Assembly: GCF_003576645.1 (NCBI RefSeq)
Contig: NC_044916.1
Coordinates: forward strand, 36,181,697-36,245,696
Direction of reading: 5' to 3'
Length of the DNA stretch: 64,000 bases
Origin: Ipomoea triloba
Lineage: Eukaryota; Streptophyta; Magnoliopsida; Solanales; Convolvulaceae
In this document: positions 20,929 through 30,478 of the stretch, one piece after another
Numbering within the stretch: the first letter of the stretch is position 1
How the letters are laid out: each line of letters opens with the position of its first letter
The notes under the pieces: generated by a model
The model's input: the letters and a program-made list of their open reading frames with translations, nothing else
The model's database searches: none
Told to the model about the DNA's origin: nothing
Program-made: the position numbers and the translations under genes

Positions 20929-23900
20929 ATGGTGGAATTTTCGCTAGCTACTGCAGCGAACTTCATTGACGAGAACGACGAGTTCGACGAAGAGCCAGGG
21001 GAAGTGATCGAGTCTGCTCCGCCGCTGAAGGTGGGCGAGGAGAGAGAAATCAGGTGCAGCAACGCCACTAGCCTTAAAAAGAAGCTCCTCAAGTGTGGCG
21101 ATGATTGGGAGAGCCCGGAATTAGGCGATGAAGTCACTGGTATTCCCACTTCATATCCACTAGAATTTTTATTTATTTTTTTAAATTCTCACTTCACCTC
21201 TTCATTCATTCATTCATTCATTCTAGATTTTAGTTAAATTCTCTCTCGCTTTCTCTTTTTCTTTCTCTCTTCTCACGGTCTGTGTGCGTTTGAGTTGCAG
21301 TTCACTACGTGGGTAGTCTACTTGATGGAACCAAATTTGCATCAACTAGGGGCGATGATCAGCCCTTAACTTTCAAGCTTGGCCAAGGTGAGTTCTAGCT
21401 CTATCTATAGCCTTTTTTTCCCCTGCATTTCTGGTTTTGGACTGATATATCTTCTCTTTAGGTATTTCAGAAATGTTCTTAGAATCAGAGTAAGTGATAA
21501 ATATCTAAATACAAACTCAAATCAACAATTTTATGCTCTGTTAGCTATTGTAGGAAATAATAATCAGAAAATAAAAAGAATTTCGGGTAATAGAGTAGTT
21601 TAGATTACTGCCTGCCATTGATTCAAAATTTTGACTATCTCAATGCTATGGGATAACTGTGTAAGAGTGTGGTAATGCTTCTTAAACAAAGTTGAAGTGA
21701 AGCAAATTGAGTTGTTCATTTCACTTTTATCACTTTTCTACTTTGTATTTTGAGTTTTGAGAATTGAGTGAAAGAGTATTGCTCTTGCTGTATTATTGGT
21801 TTATTTACATGAAAATAGTGGTTGGTTAGGTAAACTTGTTACTGGCTTAGATCATGGGATTATTACAATGAGAAAAGGTGAAAAAGCCTTGTTCACTTTG
21901 CCTCCGGAACTGGCGTTTGGAGCAACAGGCAGTGATGGTGTTCCGCCAAATGCTGCAACTCTGTTTGAAGTAGAACTCATCTCATGGATCACAGTGGTAG
22001 ATGTTTGCAAGGATGGTGGTATTATCAAGAGGATTATGGAGAAGGGAGACCTGACTGGGATTACTGGGCCTCCTGGTGATTTAGATGAAGTTTTAGGTAC
22101 TCAAATACTTATGTGTATACCCCAATTACCTCCTTTCCTTTTTGTAGGAAAAAACATACTTTTTTTTAATATTATATCTTGTAGCCTTTAGCATCTCCTT
22201 ATTGAGTTGCAATTTGCATATGTTTTCTTACGAGTCTTTCAATTTATGAGACAGTAAGGTACACTGCAATGACATTTGATGGTGCTATTGTTTCAAAAAC
22301 AGCTGAAGAGGGAGTAGAATTTTACATCAAAGATGGTACCTTGATACATTTGATTTTTTATTCTGGAGGATGAATGTTCAACTACCTTTATCTAAGGATG
22401 TATGATGTATGTTCTGCTCTTTTATTACCCGTTTCTTTCTTTTAGGTCATTTTTGCAAAGCATTACCTAAAGCAATCAAGACAATGAAAAGGGGGGAGAG
22501 AGTCAATTTAATTGTCCAGCCTCAGTGTATGCTCACTGACTCTGTTCTTTTCCTTAACTTGATAATTGCTTGACTAATAATTCTATTTCAGTAACAGGGA
22601 GATGCTTTTCTGCCTTTTTTTTTGGGAACTAATAAGCTTCATTATATTTATTCAAATGATGATTTAAAAAAAAAAACTATTTTGTAATTGGAGCATGTAT
22701 AATAATCAAGCATGTAATAATACATCTAGACTCTTCAAACATACTATACAAGAGTATATTTTGTTGGTTTGTATGCATAACTGTTCTGCGGCAATTAACT
22801 ATATAGCTTGTAGAAGAAGCCTCTGACTGAAGTATGTCGATTTTAAATGATATGTACCAGACAAAGATTGCTGTTCTATGCGTCTATGGTCGAAAATAGA
22901 AATTGCATTCTCTAATTTTGACATGAAATGTATGCACATGTGGTCTAGAGGGCCTACTCTATCAGTACGAGACTTACTGCAGTAATTCCAGAATGAATAT
23001 CTTCTGTGTAAACATGTGCATGTGTGTTTCTATGTAAGAATCATTCTACAGGATTCTTCCTGTAACTTTCAGGAGTTTGTCTTTCCATAATTTTACCTTT
23101 CTTCAGATGCCTTTGGGGATAGGGATAAGGATTCTACCAGTGGCTTCCCTTTGGTTCCCCCCGATTCTGTTCTGAGCATTGATCTGGAGTTGGTATCCTT
23201 CAAGCCTGTGATAGATGTGACTGGTAATTTAGGAGTTTTAAAGAAGATTTTGAAAGAAGGGGAAGGCGCTCACACTGCAAATGAAGGCGCAGCTGTTAGT
23301 AGTAAGTGTTTGGCACTTCTACCATGTTTTCCATTTCTATTGGGATTGCAATGACATGTCTCATAACAAATGCAAATTGCTCAAAAACTACTTGGCAGCA
23401 ATTTGATCCAAAAATATTATTTGAATTGGAATTTGACATAGTTCACTGAATATAATATATTTGACCCAAAAATATTACTTGAATTGGAATTTGAGATAGT
23501 TCGCTGAGTAGGGCAATATTATACGGAGTAAATAAGAATGTAGACTTGCACTGTATAATGCAAATCCTTCTACCCATGAATAGGCAGCTATTGAGTTGTG
23601 ATTTGTCAAATTGTCAAGTCTCTTTTTCAAACTTTGGTTTAATGCATCTTCTTGCTGTGATGTGTTTTGACTTATTCTCAAACTTCTCAATTTACTGTTC
23701 AATGTTCAGTTAGGTATTCAGGTTTGCTCGAGGATGGCACTTTATTTGAGAAAAAAGGTTTGGATGGAGGGAAGCCCTTGGAGTTTACAACTGATGAAGG
23801 TTTGTATATTAAAAAAATATCAAAATGAATTCTTCTATCTTTGCTTAGAGAATGAATATCAGATGAAGAAAATGCCACATGCAATTATGCAAAATATATC

Positions 23901-26900
23901 CCACACTTCCTCCCTTGGAAATAAAAGGATTTTTTTTTTTTTTCTATTTTTAGTCCCTTGACTATTATGCCCCTGCCATATTAATCCCCAAGTATTAATT
24001 GCCACATTTGGTGCATGACTTTGATTTTTTGCCACATTTAGTCCTAACCAATTATCCGGCATGACTTGCTGGAATTGGGCTGATATCGGTTACCAGAGTT
24101 TTTTGAAGGGGAAAAATTGTGCTTCCATTATCTACCCAGCTTCATCCTCAGGTCTTCACCATCACACTAGATACCAAGACAGTGCTGCTAGCCCCATCCT
24201 CATCCTCTATTTATCCTCTTAAACCCTAGCAAAGTTGATGACCAAACGGAATGAGAACACAAGAGAAATGGTGAAGTCTATGAGATCTAAGAGGGAGAAG
24301 AGGCTGAGAGCCATAGGAAGAGAGACTGTCTGCGGATCTTATCACCTAAAAGAAGAGGCTGCCAAGCTTTGCAAATCCTGTGAAAACCTTCCACATTCTT
24401 AGTTTGCTGAAGTGGAGAAGATATTGGAAAAGAGAGACGAGGGCGAGAAGCCGATAATGTTGAGTATTTGGTGAAATGGCAGGATGGAGAGGATGGCGAG
24501 TGGTGAAGGCTAGGCTAATAGTTTCAGTGGGTGTTGCTACTGCTTCGTATCCTGTTGGTATCTTCCATGGAGGTTTGAGAAAATTGTCATTCTGATTGGG
24601 AATTCTCAGCAGTGAACTTCCCTTCTAACATTGGGTTTTCAAGATTGAATCTTTAAAAAAAAAAACATAAAAGCTTTTTCTGCCTTTTTTATCAGATAAG
24701 GAGAAAATATTTGATAAAATATCAGACATTGAACTTGTTTACATCTTCCATTATTTATAAGAGTTGCAAAGTAGACTTATAATTGTTTGAATGATGTGAG
24801 CTCTCTGGATTTTTCCCGAGGTTTATTCCATACAATTGCCTTGTGCTTATGCCTGACATTGCCATCCTTCTCGGTGACCACAAGCTTGTAATTTATGTTG
24901 ACAACGACTTAACTCTCCCTTTGACCATGCTTTTGAGTTATAGATTGGGTTTATCTGCTTTGTTCTAGGCAGTAAGGTGATCTTTCTGATTTCCACCACC
25001 TTGGGGGCTTTGGGAAGTGGATTATATCAGTTGGTAATATCAATAGCCTTTCTTTGAAGTGGATATAACAACCTATTAGGGGTGATTGTCCCAGAGTTTT
25101 CTCTATGCTCTAATGGGTTTACTACTAGAAGAATTCCTCTAGATTTGGCCAACTTACCAATCTATAGGAGTTGATTGTTTAGGGAAATAGCCTTTTGGTA
25201 AGATCCCATCATCACTTCTTGAGGTGAAATGGGCTTCTAGTTGCCGACAAGTTGATCTGCCTGGCTACCCATGTGGCAAAAGCGTTGAAAAGAGTGTGGT
25301 TGCCACCACAAAAGAGGAGTATTGAGGAGACAAATTGTGAACACACTTTTGGTGGCTTGAACTAATTAATCTTGGCCCCACTTCTTCCAACTTATTGGTA
25401 TGCCACGGTGATAGTGTAAATTGGACCAGGGGTAGCATTTATAAAGGTAGTGAACAAGCAAAACGACGCTTAGTCAATCAGTGGGGCTGGTCGATCGGTC
25501 TGCCGGGTGGAGTGGCGGACAACTGAAAGGATTAAGGCTTTGTTGTGTTATGGAATAGAAGATGATTACACGTGGAGTAATGTTACAATGTAGTGAATAT
25601 GAGAGTTGAGGGGAAGACCCCTCTATTTATACTAAGGAAGTCGGCTAAGACATTTAATGCTTTAGACGCAAGTGGCTTGACGTGGTGTGCTCCTATTTGT
25701 TTAGCCGATCGGTTGCCCTCCAGCTATGCGTAGTCTGATTACACTAGGCAGTAGATCCATCATTCGTGCACATCGTCAACTGCCCTTCCTGCAGGCTACC
25801 AGGCTCAAGTGGGTCTTCTTTACTTGTAGTTCAAGCTAGACTCTCCAATTCCCCAAGCGGAGCACAAAACAAGGTGAGGTGCCCCACTGGGTGGTCCCAG
25901 GCCGGGTGATTCCACGAGTAGTCCTAGAGCATATTTACCATCACGAGTCTCCCACTTCTTAAATAGTCGACGACTTCAAGAAGTGAGAGATATATATTTT
26001 TTCTTGCATAGCAGTTGTCCATTTTTGTTTTTATCAATCCGATTGGTTTTTTCACGTCACGTCTCTCCTCTCCGACCGGGGCGTCGTACACTTCAACCGG
26101 GTACCCCAATCACGACTGGGTAGTCTAATCATGACCGGGCACTCCAATCTTTGTCAAACATTTGTTATCGCAGCCTCAATCGGTTGGCCTTCATCTGCCT
26201 GGCTAAACGAAGTCCGCCTATGAGTGCCTCATACTCTACCTCGTTATTGGTGGGTAGGAATATGAAAATAAGGGCTTGGTAAACCTTGAAGCCTTCAAGG
26301 GTTGTGAGTACGATTCCCCATCCACATCCTTTCTTGCTAGATGACCCATCAATGGAGGCTTCCCACTAAGGCTTCTCCAGTGGGGTCAGCCGGTCGGGCT
26401 CTGGGTCTCACGCAGTGCATTCAACAATAAAATCAGCTAATGCTTGGCTTTTGATGGTGGGGCGCGGTTTGTACTCGATTGTGAATTGGGTTAGTTGTGA
26501 ACTGAATGTGGCAAAATAAATACTTGGGGACCAAATGTAGCAAGGGCATAATAGTTGACAAAAAGCAGAAAAAAAAAAAGTTGAAATAAAAAGAGAAGAA
26601 GAGTATGAGGTGTTAGTTGTGGCTAAATTTGATGCCGGAACATATGCATTTATTCTGTGGATTGCTTGAGAAGACATAACACACTTAGCAGTTACTCCGT
26701 ATAAAGGTTTTTGTGAGCTTTTTTATAAAGGTCAAAGCCTCAACTTAGCAGTTATTACTTATTAGACACAAATGTAAATGATATAATTTCTTGTTATTAT
26801 TCTAATTCTTTTCTGTTTATTGTAGAACAAGTTGTTAGTGGATTAGACCGAGCAGTTACAACAATGAAGAAGGGCGAGCTTGCAATTGTGACAGTAAAGC

Positions 26901-28974
26901 CTGACTATGGGTTTGGAAGCGATGAAGTGAAGTGTGACTTTGCAACAGTTCCTCCTTTTTCAACCATTGTTTTTGAAGTAGAAATGTTAGATTTCAAAAG
27001 GGTAATCTTCTATACCTTGGTGGTGCAAATCCCTTAGGGGGTGGCAAATACTTGTGTGCCGTTGGCTACATACATCCTACCAACAATGTTCACATCACAA
27101 TACACAAGTGTTCATGCTGGTACCCTAATGTTTGGCTGGTATAATAATCTTAACATTCGTTTATTACCATCTAAAAATATATCACCTGAACATTAACATA
27201 TTCTCATATGAACATTAATGTATTTCATTCCGAACATCGTCAATTCGTTACTAGGGTGCATGTAGTTTTACTGGGGTGTGTGCAAGTACTACTGGTAGAA
27301 GGTTATGTCTCTAGACCAGAAAAAACAAGTTTATACCAATAAACAAGGTTTGGTTCTTTATGGGATATTTATGGTTCTCCTTGGGCTTTGACTGAATTGA
27401 AAGTAATTTTTGGTTACAGGAGAAGGCACCTTGGGAAATTAGTAGTCATGAGAGAATTGAAGTAGCCAGTAGAAAGAAGGAAGAAGGAAATGCACTCTTC
27501 AAAATTGGCAAGTATCAAAGAGCATTGAAAAGATATGATAAGGTACTGAAGAATTAATTTTCTAGACATTGAATTTCTGTGGCTCCTGTCAGTTTGGCTC
27601 TTATTAATCAGCCTGTGCTTAACATTTATCTAGGCTGTGGACTTTGTTAGTGAAGATGGTCCCTTTGGAGATGATGATCAGAACATGATCAAATCATTGC
27701 GAGTATCGTGCTGGTTGAATGGTGCAGCTTGTTGTCTCAAATTGGATGATTTTGAGGGAGCCATCAAACAATGTTCAATGGTATATTATTTAATATCATG
27801 TTTTCTGCTTTACTTTTCTCATTCAACAGAAAAAGTTTGTTCTTTTAATCTTCCAAATTCGAGTGAAAGGTTCTTTTGCTTTTAGTGTTAATATTATCAA
27901 TGCACATATTCCACCTAAAAATGTTGCCGTCAAACCAGACTTGAGGAGGATTCCCTCTTCTTCTTCTTCTTCTACTTTTTTTTTTTTTTTTTTTAACATT
28001 AATTTTTTTTTTAAAAAAAATAAAATCTCTTTTTCCTTGTACAATGTGCTTGTTTGGCCCATATAGCTTAATCTATGAAGTTGGATAAGAAGCAAAGAGC
28101 CTCTCTTTCCAGTACCTCCAAAGTTGAGGCTTCTCAGAAATGTCTATTTTCCAAGACGTTCCGGCTGAGACGAACAAGCACAATATCTTTGGCTTCTTAT
28201 TCTAGTAACCTTTAGGGGCAATCTTTTACAGCACTGAAGGAAGATTTACACTCTGCTTATGACTTATAGGTCCTTAGTATTGAGTGGTCAAATGTGAAGG
28301 CTCTGTATAGGCGAGCACAAGCTTATATGAAGACAAATGACCTGCACTTGGCTGAATTGGACATCAAGAGATCGCTGGAAATTGATCCTCAGAATAGGTA
28401 ATGCAACCAAATGTTGAATTTTACTCTGCTATAAGCCTATAACTTGACCTTTATGACTATTAATTGATCCATAACATTTTATTACCATCTATTTCGCTTA
28501 TATCTTTAATAAAGACGACATTTCTGGTTTAAATGAAATCCTCAGGGAGGTGAAACTAATGCAGAAGAATTTGAAACAACTTCAAGTTGAAAGCAACAAG
28601 AGAGATGCAAACCTCTACACAACAATGTTTGCGCGCATGCTGAATGAAAATTCTCCAGCTACCAAGGTCAGTTTTATTCAAAATCTATCACTTTTTCTCA
28701 GTAACCCAAATAATTCTTCCCACAAGGAGTCAAAAGGAAAACAAGAATATGGCATTAAGTCCATCAATGCACTAGCCATGTAGAATTGAATGACTGAGCT
28801 TATTAGCACTCATTTTATTCATTGGCCAATATAAAGCACCTTGTGTTTTCAATATCTTAAATTTGACAGAGATTAAAAGCTGGGACAAATGAGGATAAAA
28901 CCGAGGACGATATTATGGCTATGGAAGTGGACAAGGATCCAGTAAATTCAAATCCAACCCCTCCCAGGGAATAG
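20929..28974 (+). CDS. FKBP-type peptidyl-prolyl isomerase with TPR domain (ROF/FKBP62-65 type)
   Basis: Exons: 20929-21139, 21301-21387, 21830-22096, 22255-22335, 22446-22526, 23107-23301, 23710-23799, 26826-27001, 27421-27543, 27634-27780, 28270-28397, 28546-28666 and 28870-28974. All phases close, giving 603 residues. It starts MVEFSLATAANFIDEND. Three FKBP domains follow: about 50-145 (VHYVGSLLDGTKF to ELAFGATG), about 165-275 (DGHFCKALPKAIKTMKRGER) and about 295-395 (YSGLLEDGTLFEKKG to DYGFGSDEVK). A TPR region spans about 405-540 (EEGNALFKIGKYQRALKRYD, NVKALYRRAQAYMKTNDLHL). The tail MAMEVDKD is acidic. Relatives are Hsp90-binding co-chaperones in heat tolerance. Domain 1 has KFAST where active FKBPs have FD, and GLDHG where the active-site Trp usually sits, so little isomerase activity is expected there. 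Intron 7 is 3,026 bp and hosts a transposon. Confidence 0.92.
23401..23512. repeat. Direct duplication in intron 6 of the FKBP gene
   Basis: A phrase CCAAAAATATTA(T/C)TTGAATT followed by GGAATTTGA(C/G)ATAGTTC is present twice with a period of about 67 bp. Confidence 0.65.
23918..23926 (+). repeat. Left 9-bp target-site duplication GAAATAAAA
   Basis: Identical to 26583-26591 on the other side of the Mutator-like element. Nine bp is the usual Mutator duplication length. The AT-rich sequence means chance agreement is possible, but it abuts the inverted repeats on both sides. Confidence 0.6.
24268..24402 (+). pseudogene. Captured fragment of a DUF2423-type gene
   Basis: In frame from 24268: MVKSMRSKREKRLRAIGRE, then TVCGSYHLKEEAAKLCKSCE, then a stop at 24400. 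The first 19 residues resemble the start of plant DUF2423 (LLPH-related, basic nucleolar) proteins, which begin with a MAKSMRSKREKRLR-type sequence. Upstream sequence includes AAACCCTAG and CT-rich 5'-UTR-like DNA, so promoter-proximal sequence seems to have been taken with the first exon. Similarity fades after about 35 codons. It is joined directly to the cpSRP43 fragment. Confidence 0.6.
24403..24540 (+). pseudogene. Captured fragment of the cpSRP43 (CAO) gene, chromodomain 2 region
   Basis: The translation reads FAEVEKILEKRDEGEK, then after a frame change DNVEYLVKWQDGEDGEW, then after a second one-base loss VKARLI. This matches the beginning of chromodomain 2 of chloroplast SRP43, including the aromatic-cage context EYLVKW. 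The protein normally targets light-harvesting proteins to thylakoids. Here it is a broken fragment with at least two frameshifts and cannot encode the protein. Confidence 0.65.
25430..25985 (-). mobile_element. Probable Ty3-type LTR fragment, antisense to the FKBP gene
   Basis: This stretch has LTR-like organisation. It contains a CCCCTCTATTTATAC box at about 25618, and GC-rich phrases resembling polypurine or U3 sequence. On the minus strand it lies downstream of the RNase H fragment. The boundaries are estimates and I found no matching second LTR in the window. Confidence 0.4.
26160..26500 (-). pseudogene. Ty3/gypsy RNase H fragment
   Basis: The minus-strand translation includes QFTIEYKPRPTIKSQALADF, then after a stop ASIDGSSSKKGCGWGIVLTT, LEGFKVYQALIFIFLPTNNE and VEYEALIGGLRLARQMKANR. 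These are the connection and RNase H motifs of plant Ty3/gypsy polyproteins: the D of DGSS, the E of NNEVEYEAL, and LRLA. At least two stops are present. Neither reverse transcriptase nor integrase was found beside it. Confidence 0.8.
26583..26591 (+). repeat. Right 9-bp target-site duplication GAAATAAAA
   Basis: Exact partner of 23918-23926. It directly follows the right inverted repeat of the Mutator-like element. Confidence 0.6.
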
Positions 28975-29287
28975 AATCTTGTTTTCTAGTTGTGCAATCT
29001 TCTTTGTGTGTATGTAACTATATATTTTTCTCTATAGCAATGGAGGGTGTTCAATTTTAATCCAATAGGAAATTGCTACAATAATATCTCTCATCTCTCC
29101 TTCCTTTTATGTCTCCATAAATAAAATAGTGGAGCTTGTGAATTTCACTGTTATATTTTGCACATTAAAATCTCTACCATCAATATTTCTTTGATTTACA
29201 AGAAAGCTCCAAGTTGGTCTAGGCCAGCTTAAACTAAGAAGGTTAATAGACCGTTCTTATAGCAAATTGAATCATGAAATATGTATG
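28975..29287. other. 3' UTR of the FKBP gene and a short spacer
   Basis: The sequence is AT-rich downstream of the FKBP stop codon. It has several possible polyadenylation signals, for example ATAAATAAAAT near 29116. No coding potential was seen before the SCPL pseudogene remnant. Confidence 0.4.
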
Positions 29288-29733
29288 CATGGTGACCATG
29301 ACTTTACACTTCCATTCTAATCGACTCAAGCGTGGATAAGATCGTTAAATTATTCTATTGTTGATGACTGACGCCATTGGATGGTCAATGACCAAGTTGC
29401 AGGGTAGGTTATCTAAACTTAAACTGTATAACGTTTTGTTAGGGATAATATAATGTAATTATAATTAATATATTCTTGACTACATTATTTAGTTTATGCG
29501 TTGTCCATTTGTAGTTACACAAGATCCTATTCAAATCAGATGACATTTGCGACATTTAAAGTATGAATTAAATTACACATGCATTTTTCCAAAATCATTT
29601 GTATTTTTTTTATTTGTTTGTTATTATTAATTAATATATGTTTTTTAAGGGTGGAGGTCATACTGCTGCAGAATACAAAGTTGAGGAGTGCTTTCATATG
29701 TTCAAAAGATGGTTAGCTCATCATCCCTTGTGA
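29288..29733 (+). pseudogene. 3' remnant of a serine carboxypeptidase-like (SCPL) gene
   Basis: Three exon relics match exons 12-14 of the intact neighbour. At about 29288-29404 the reading is GDHDFTLPF, stop, STQAWIRSLNYSIVDD, stop, RHWMVNDQVAG. At 29515-29560 it is [15 protein letters not shown]. At 29650-29733 it is GGGHTAAEYKVEECFHMFKR and on to HHPL and a stop. Splice sites GCAGG|GTAGGT, GTAG|TTACAC and AAA|GTATGA are still readable. Two internal stops (29313, 29361) and the absence of the first 11 exons make it a pseudogene. The catalytic Asp and His positions survive but the nucleophile exon is missing. It lies 0.75 kb upstream of the intact gene in the same orientation, consistent with a decayed tandem duplicate. 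Confidence 0.85.
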
Positions 29734-30478
29734 TATTAGGGGAAGAGGGAGAGAGTTAGAGACCATACAAATAAAAATAAAAATAAAAATTCTCAATAAA
29801 AGATTAAATGTCATTGCAATTAGTAGCAAAATTATAATCAATGTTCAATAATTGAAAACATACTACATTAATTACTTCAGTTTGGAATTATTTTGTTAAG
29901 TGCATATGATATTTCTAGTGCAGTTTATCTTTCTTGTTTAGTCTACATACTATTACATAAGAGTATAATTTGTTCATTACATACTTTGAAGTAATGACTA
30001 CAAATTTTTTATTCTGTCCTAAAAAAAATGAAATGTAATAATCTAGCTAAGAATGTGGCCTCAGACAATAAAGTGTTGGTTATATCCTCCCAGATGCTCA
30101 GTTAGGTCGGGACATGAAGCCCTTGGAGTTGAGAGGATTCAACCAAGAAAGTACAATTTTTTTTTAAATTTTCTCGAATATCAATCAAGAATAAAACTTG
30201 AATTTTGTGATTTATGTGACACAGTTTTTTTGAAATGCTAAGATTTTTATATGAAATTAATTAAATAGGCCTTATCCCTTTCAATAAATAAATAAATAGG
30301 CCTTAGCCATTGTCAAACTGGCAAAAATAAATTACTTACTCTTTTATTACCGTGGCCGGCCGGCCTCCCTCGTCCAAGACCAAAATATATATTCTCCATC
30401 GGACACGACAGACAATATTGCCATATACTCCGTAACTGTTTATGGTTGAGGACTTGAGTTCAAACTTCAAAGGACGAC
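29734..30478. other. Spacer and promoter of the SCPL gene
   Basis: AT-rich. It contains TACTCCGTAAC near 30426 and a palindromic GGCCGGCCGGCC at about 30354-30365. No ORF with domain support. Confidence 0.4.

Larger units (their letters stand above)
23927..26582. mobile_element. Pack-MULE-like element in FKBP intron 7
   Basis: About 2.65 kb. The left end has a T-run, then CTATTTTTAGTCCC, CTATTATGCCCCTGCC, CCCAAGTATTAATTGCC and ACATTTGG. The right end in reverse complement has a T-run, then CTGCTTTTTGTC, CTATTATGCCCTTGC, CCCAAGTATTTATTTTGCC and ACATTCAG. Terminal inverted repeats of about 90 bp are therefore present. The ends are flanked by identical GAAATAAAA 9-mers. No transposase was seen. 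Inside are fragments of two unrelated genes (a DUF2423-type gene and the chloroplast SRP43 gene), an unassigned stretch at 24600-25400, and antisense Ty3-type LTR and RNase H debris. Gene-fragment capture between long inverted repeats with a 9-bp duplication is the signature of Pack-MULEs. Confidence 0.7.

Noticed and set aside
24403..24540. Ty3 integrase chromodomain as the source of the EYLVKW motif
   Set aside because: Ty3 chromodomains also contain such a motif. However, the preceding FAEVEKILEKRDEGE and following WQDGEDGEWVKARLI contexts match cpSRP43 better, and the adjacent DUF2423-like piece points to gene capture. Kept as an alternative to test.
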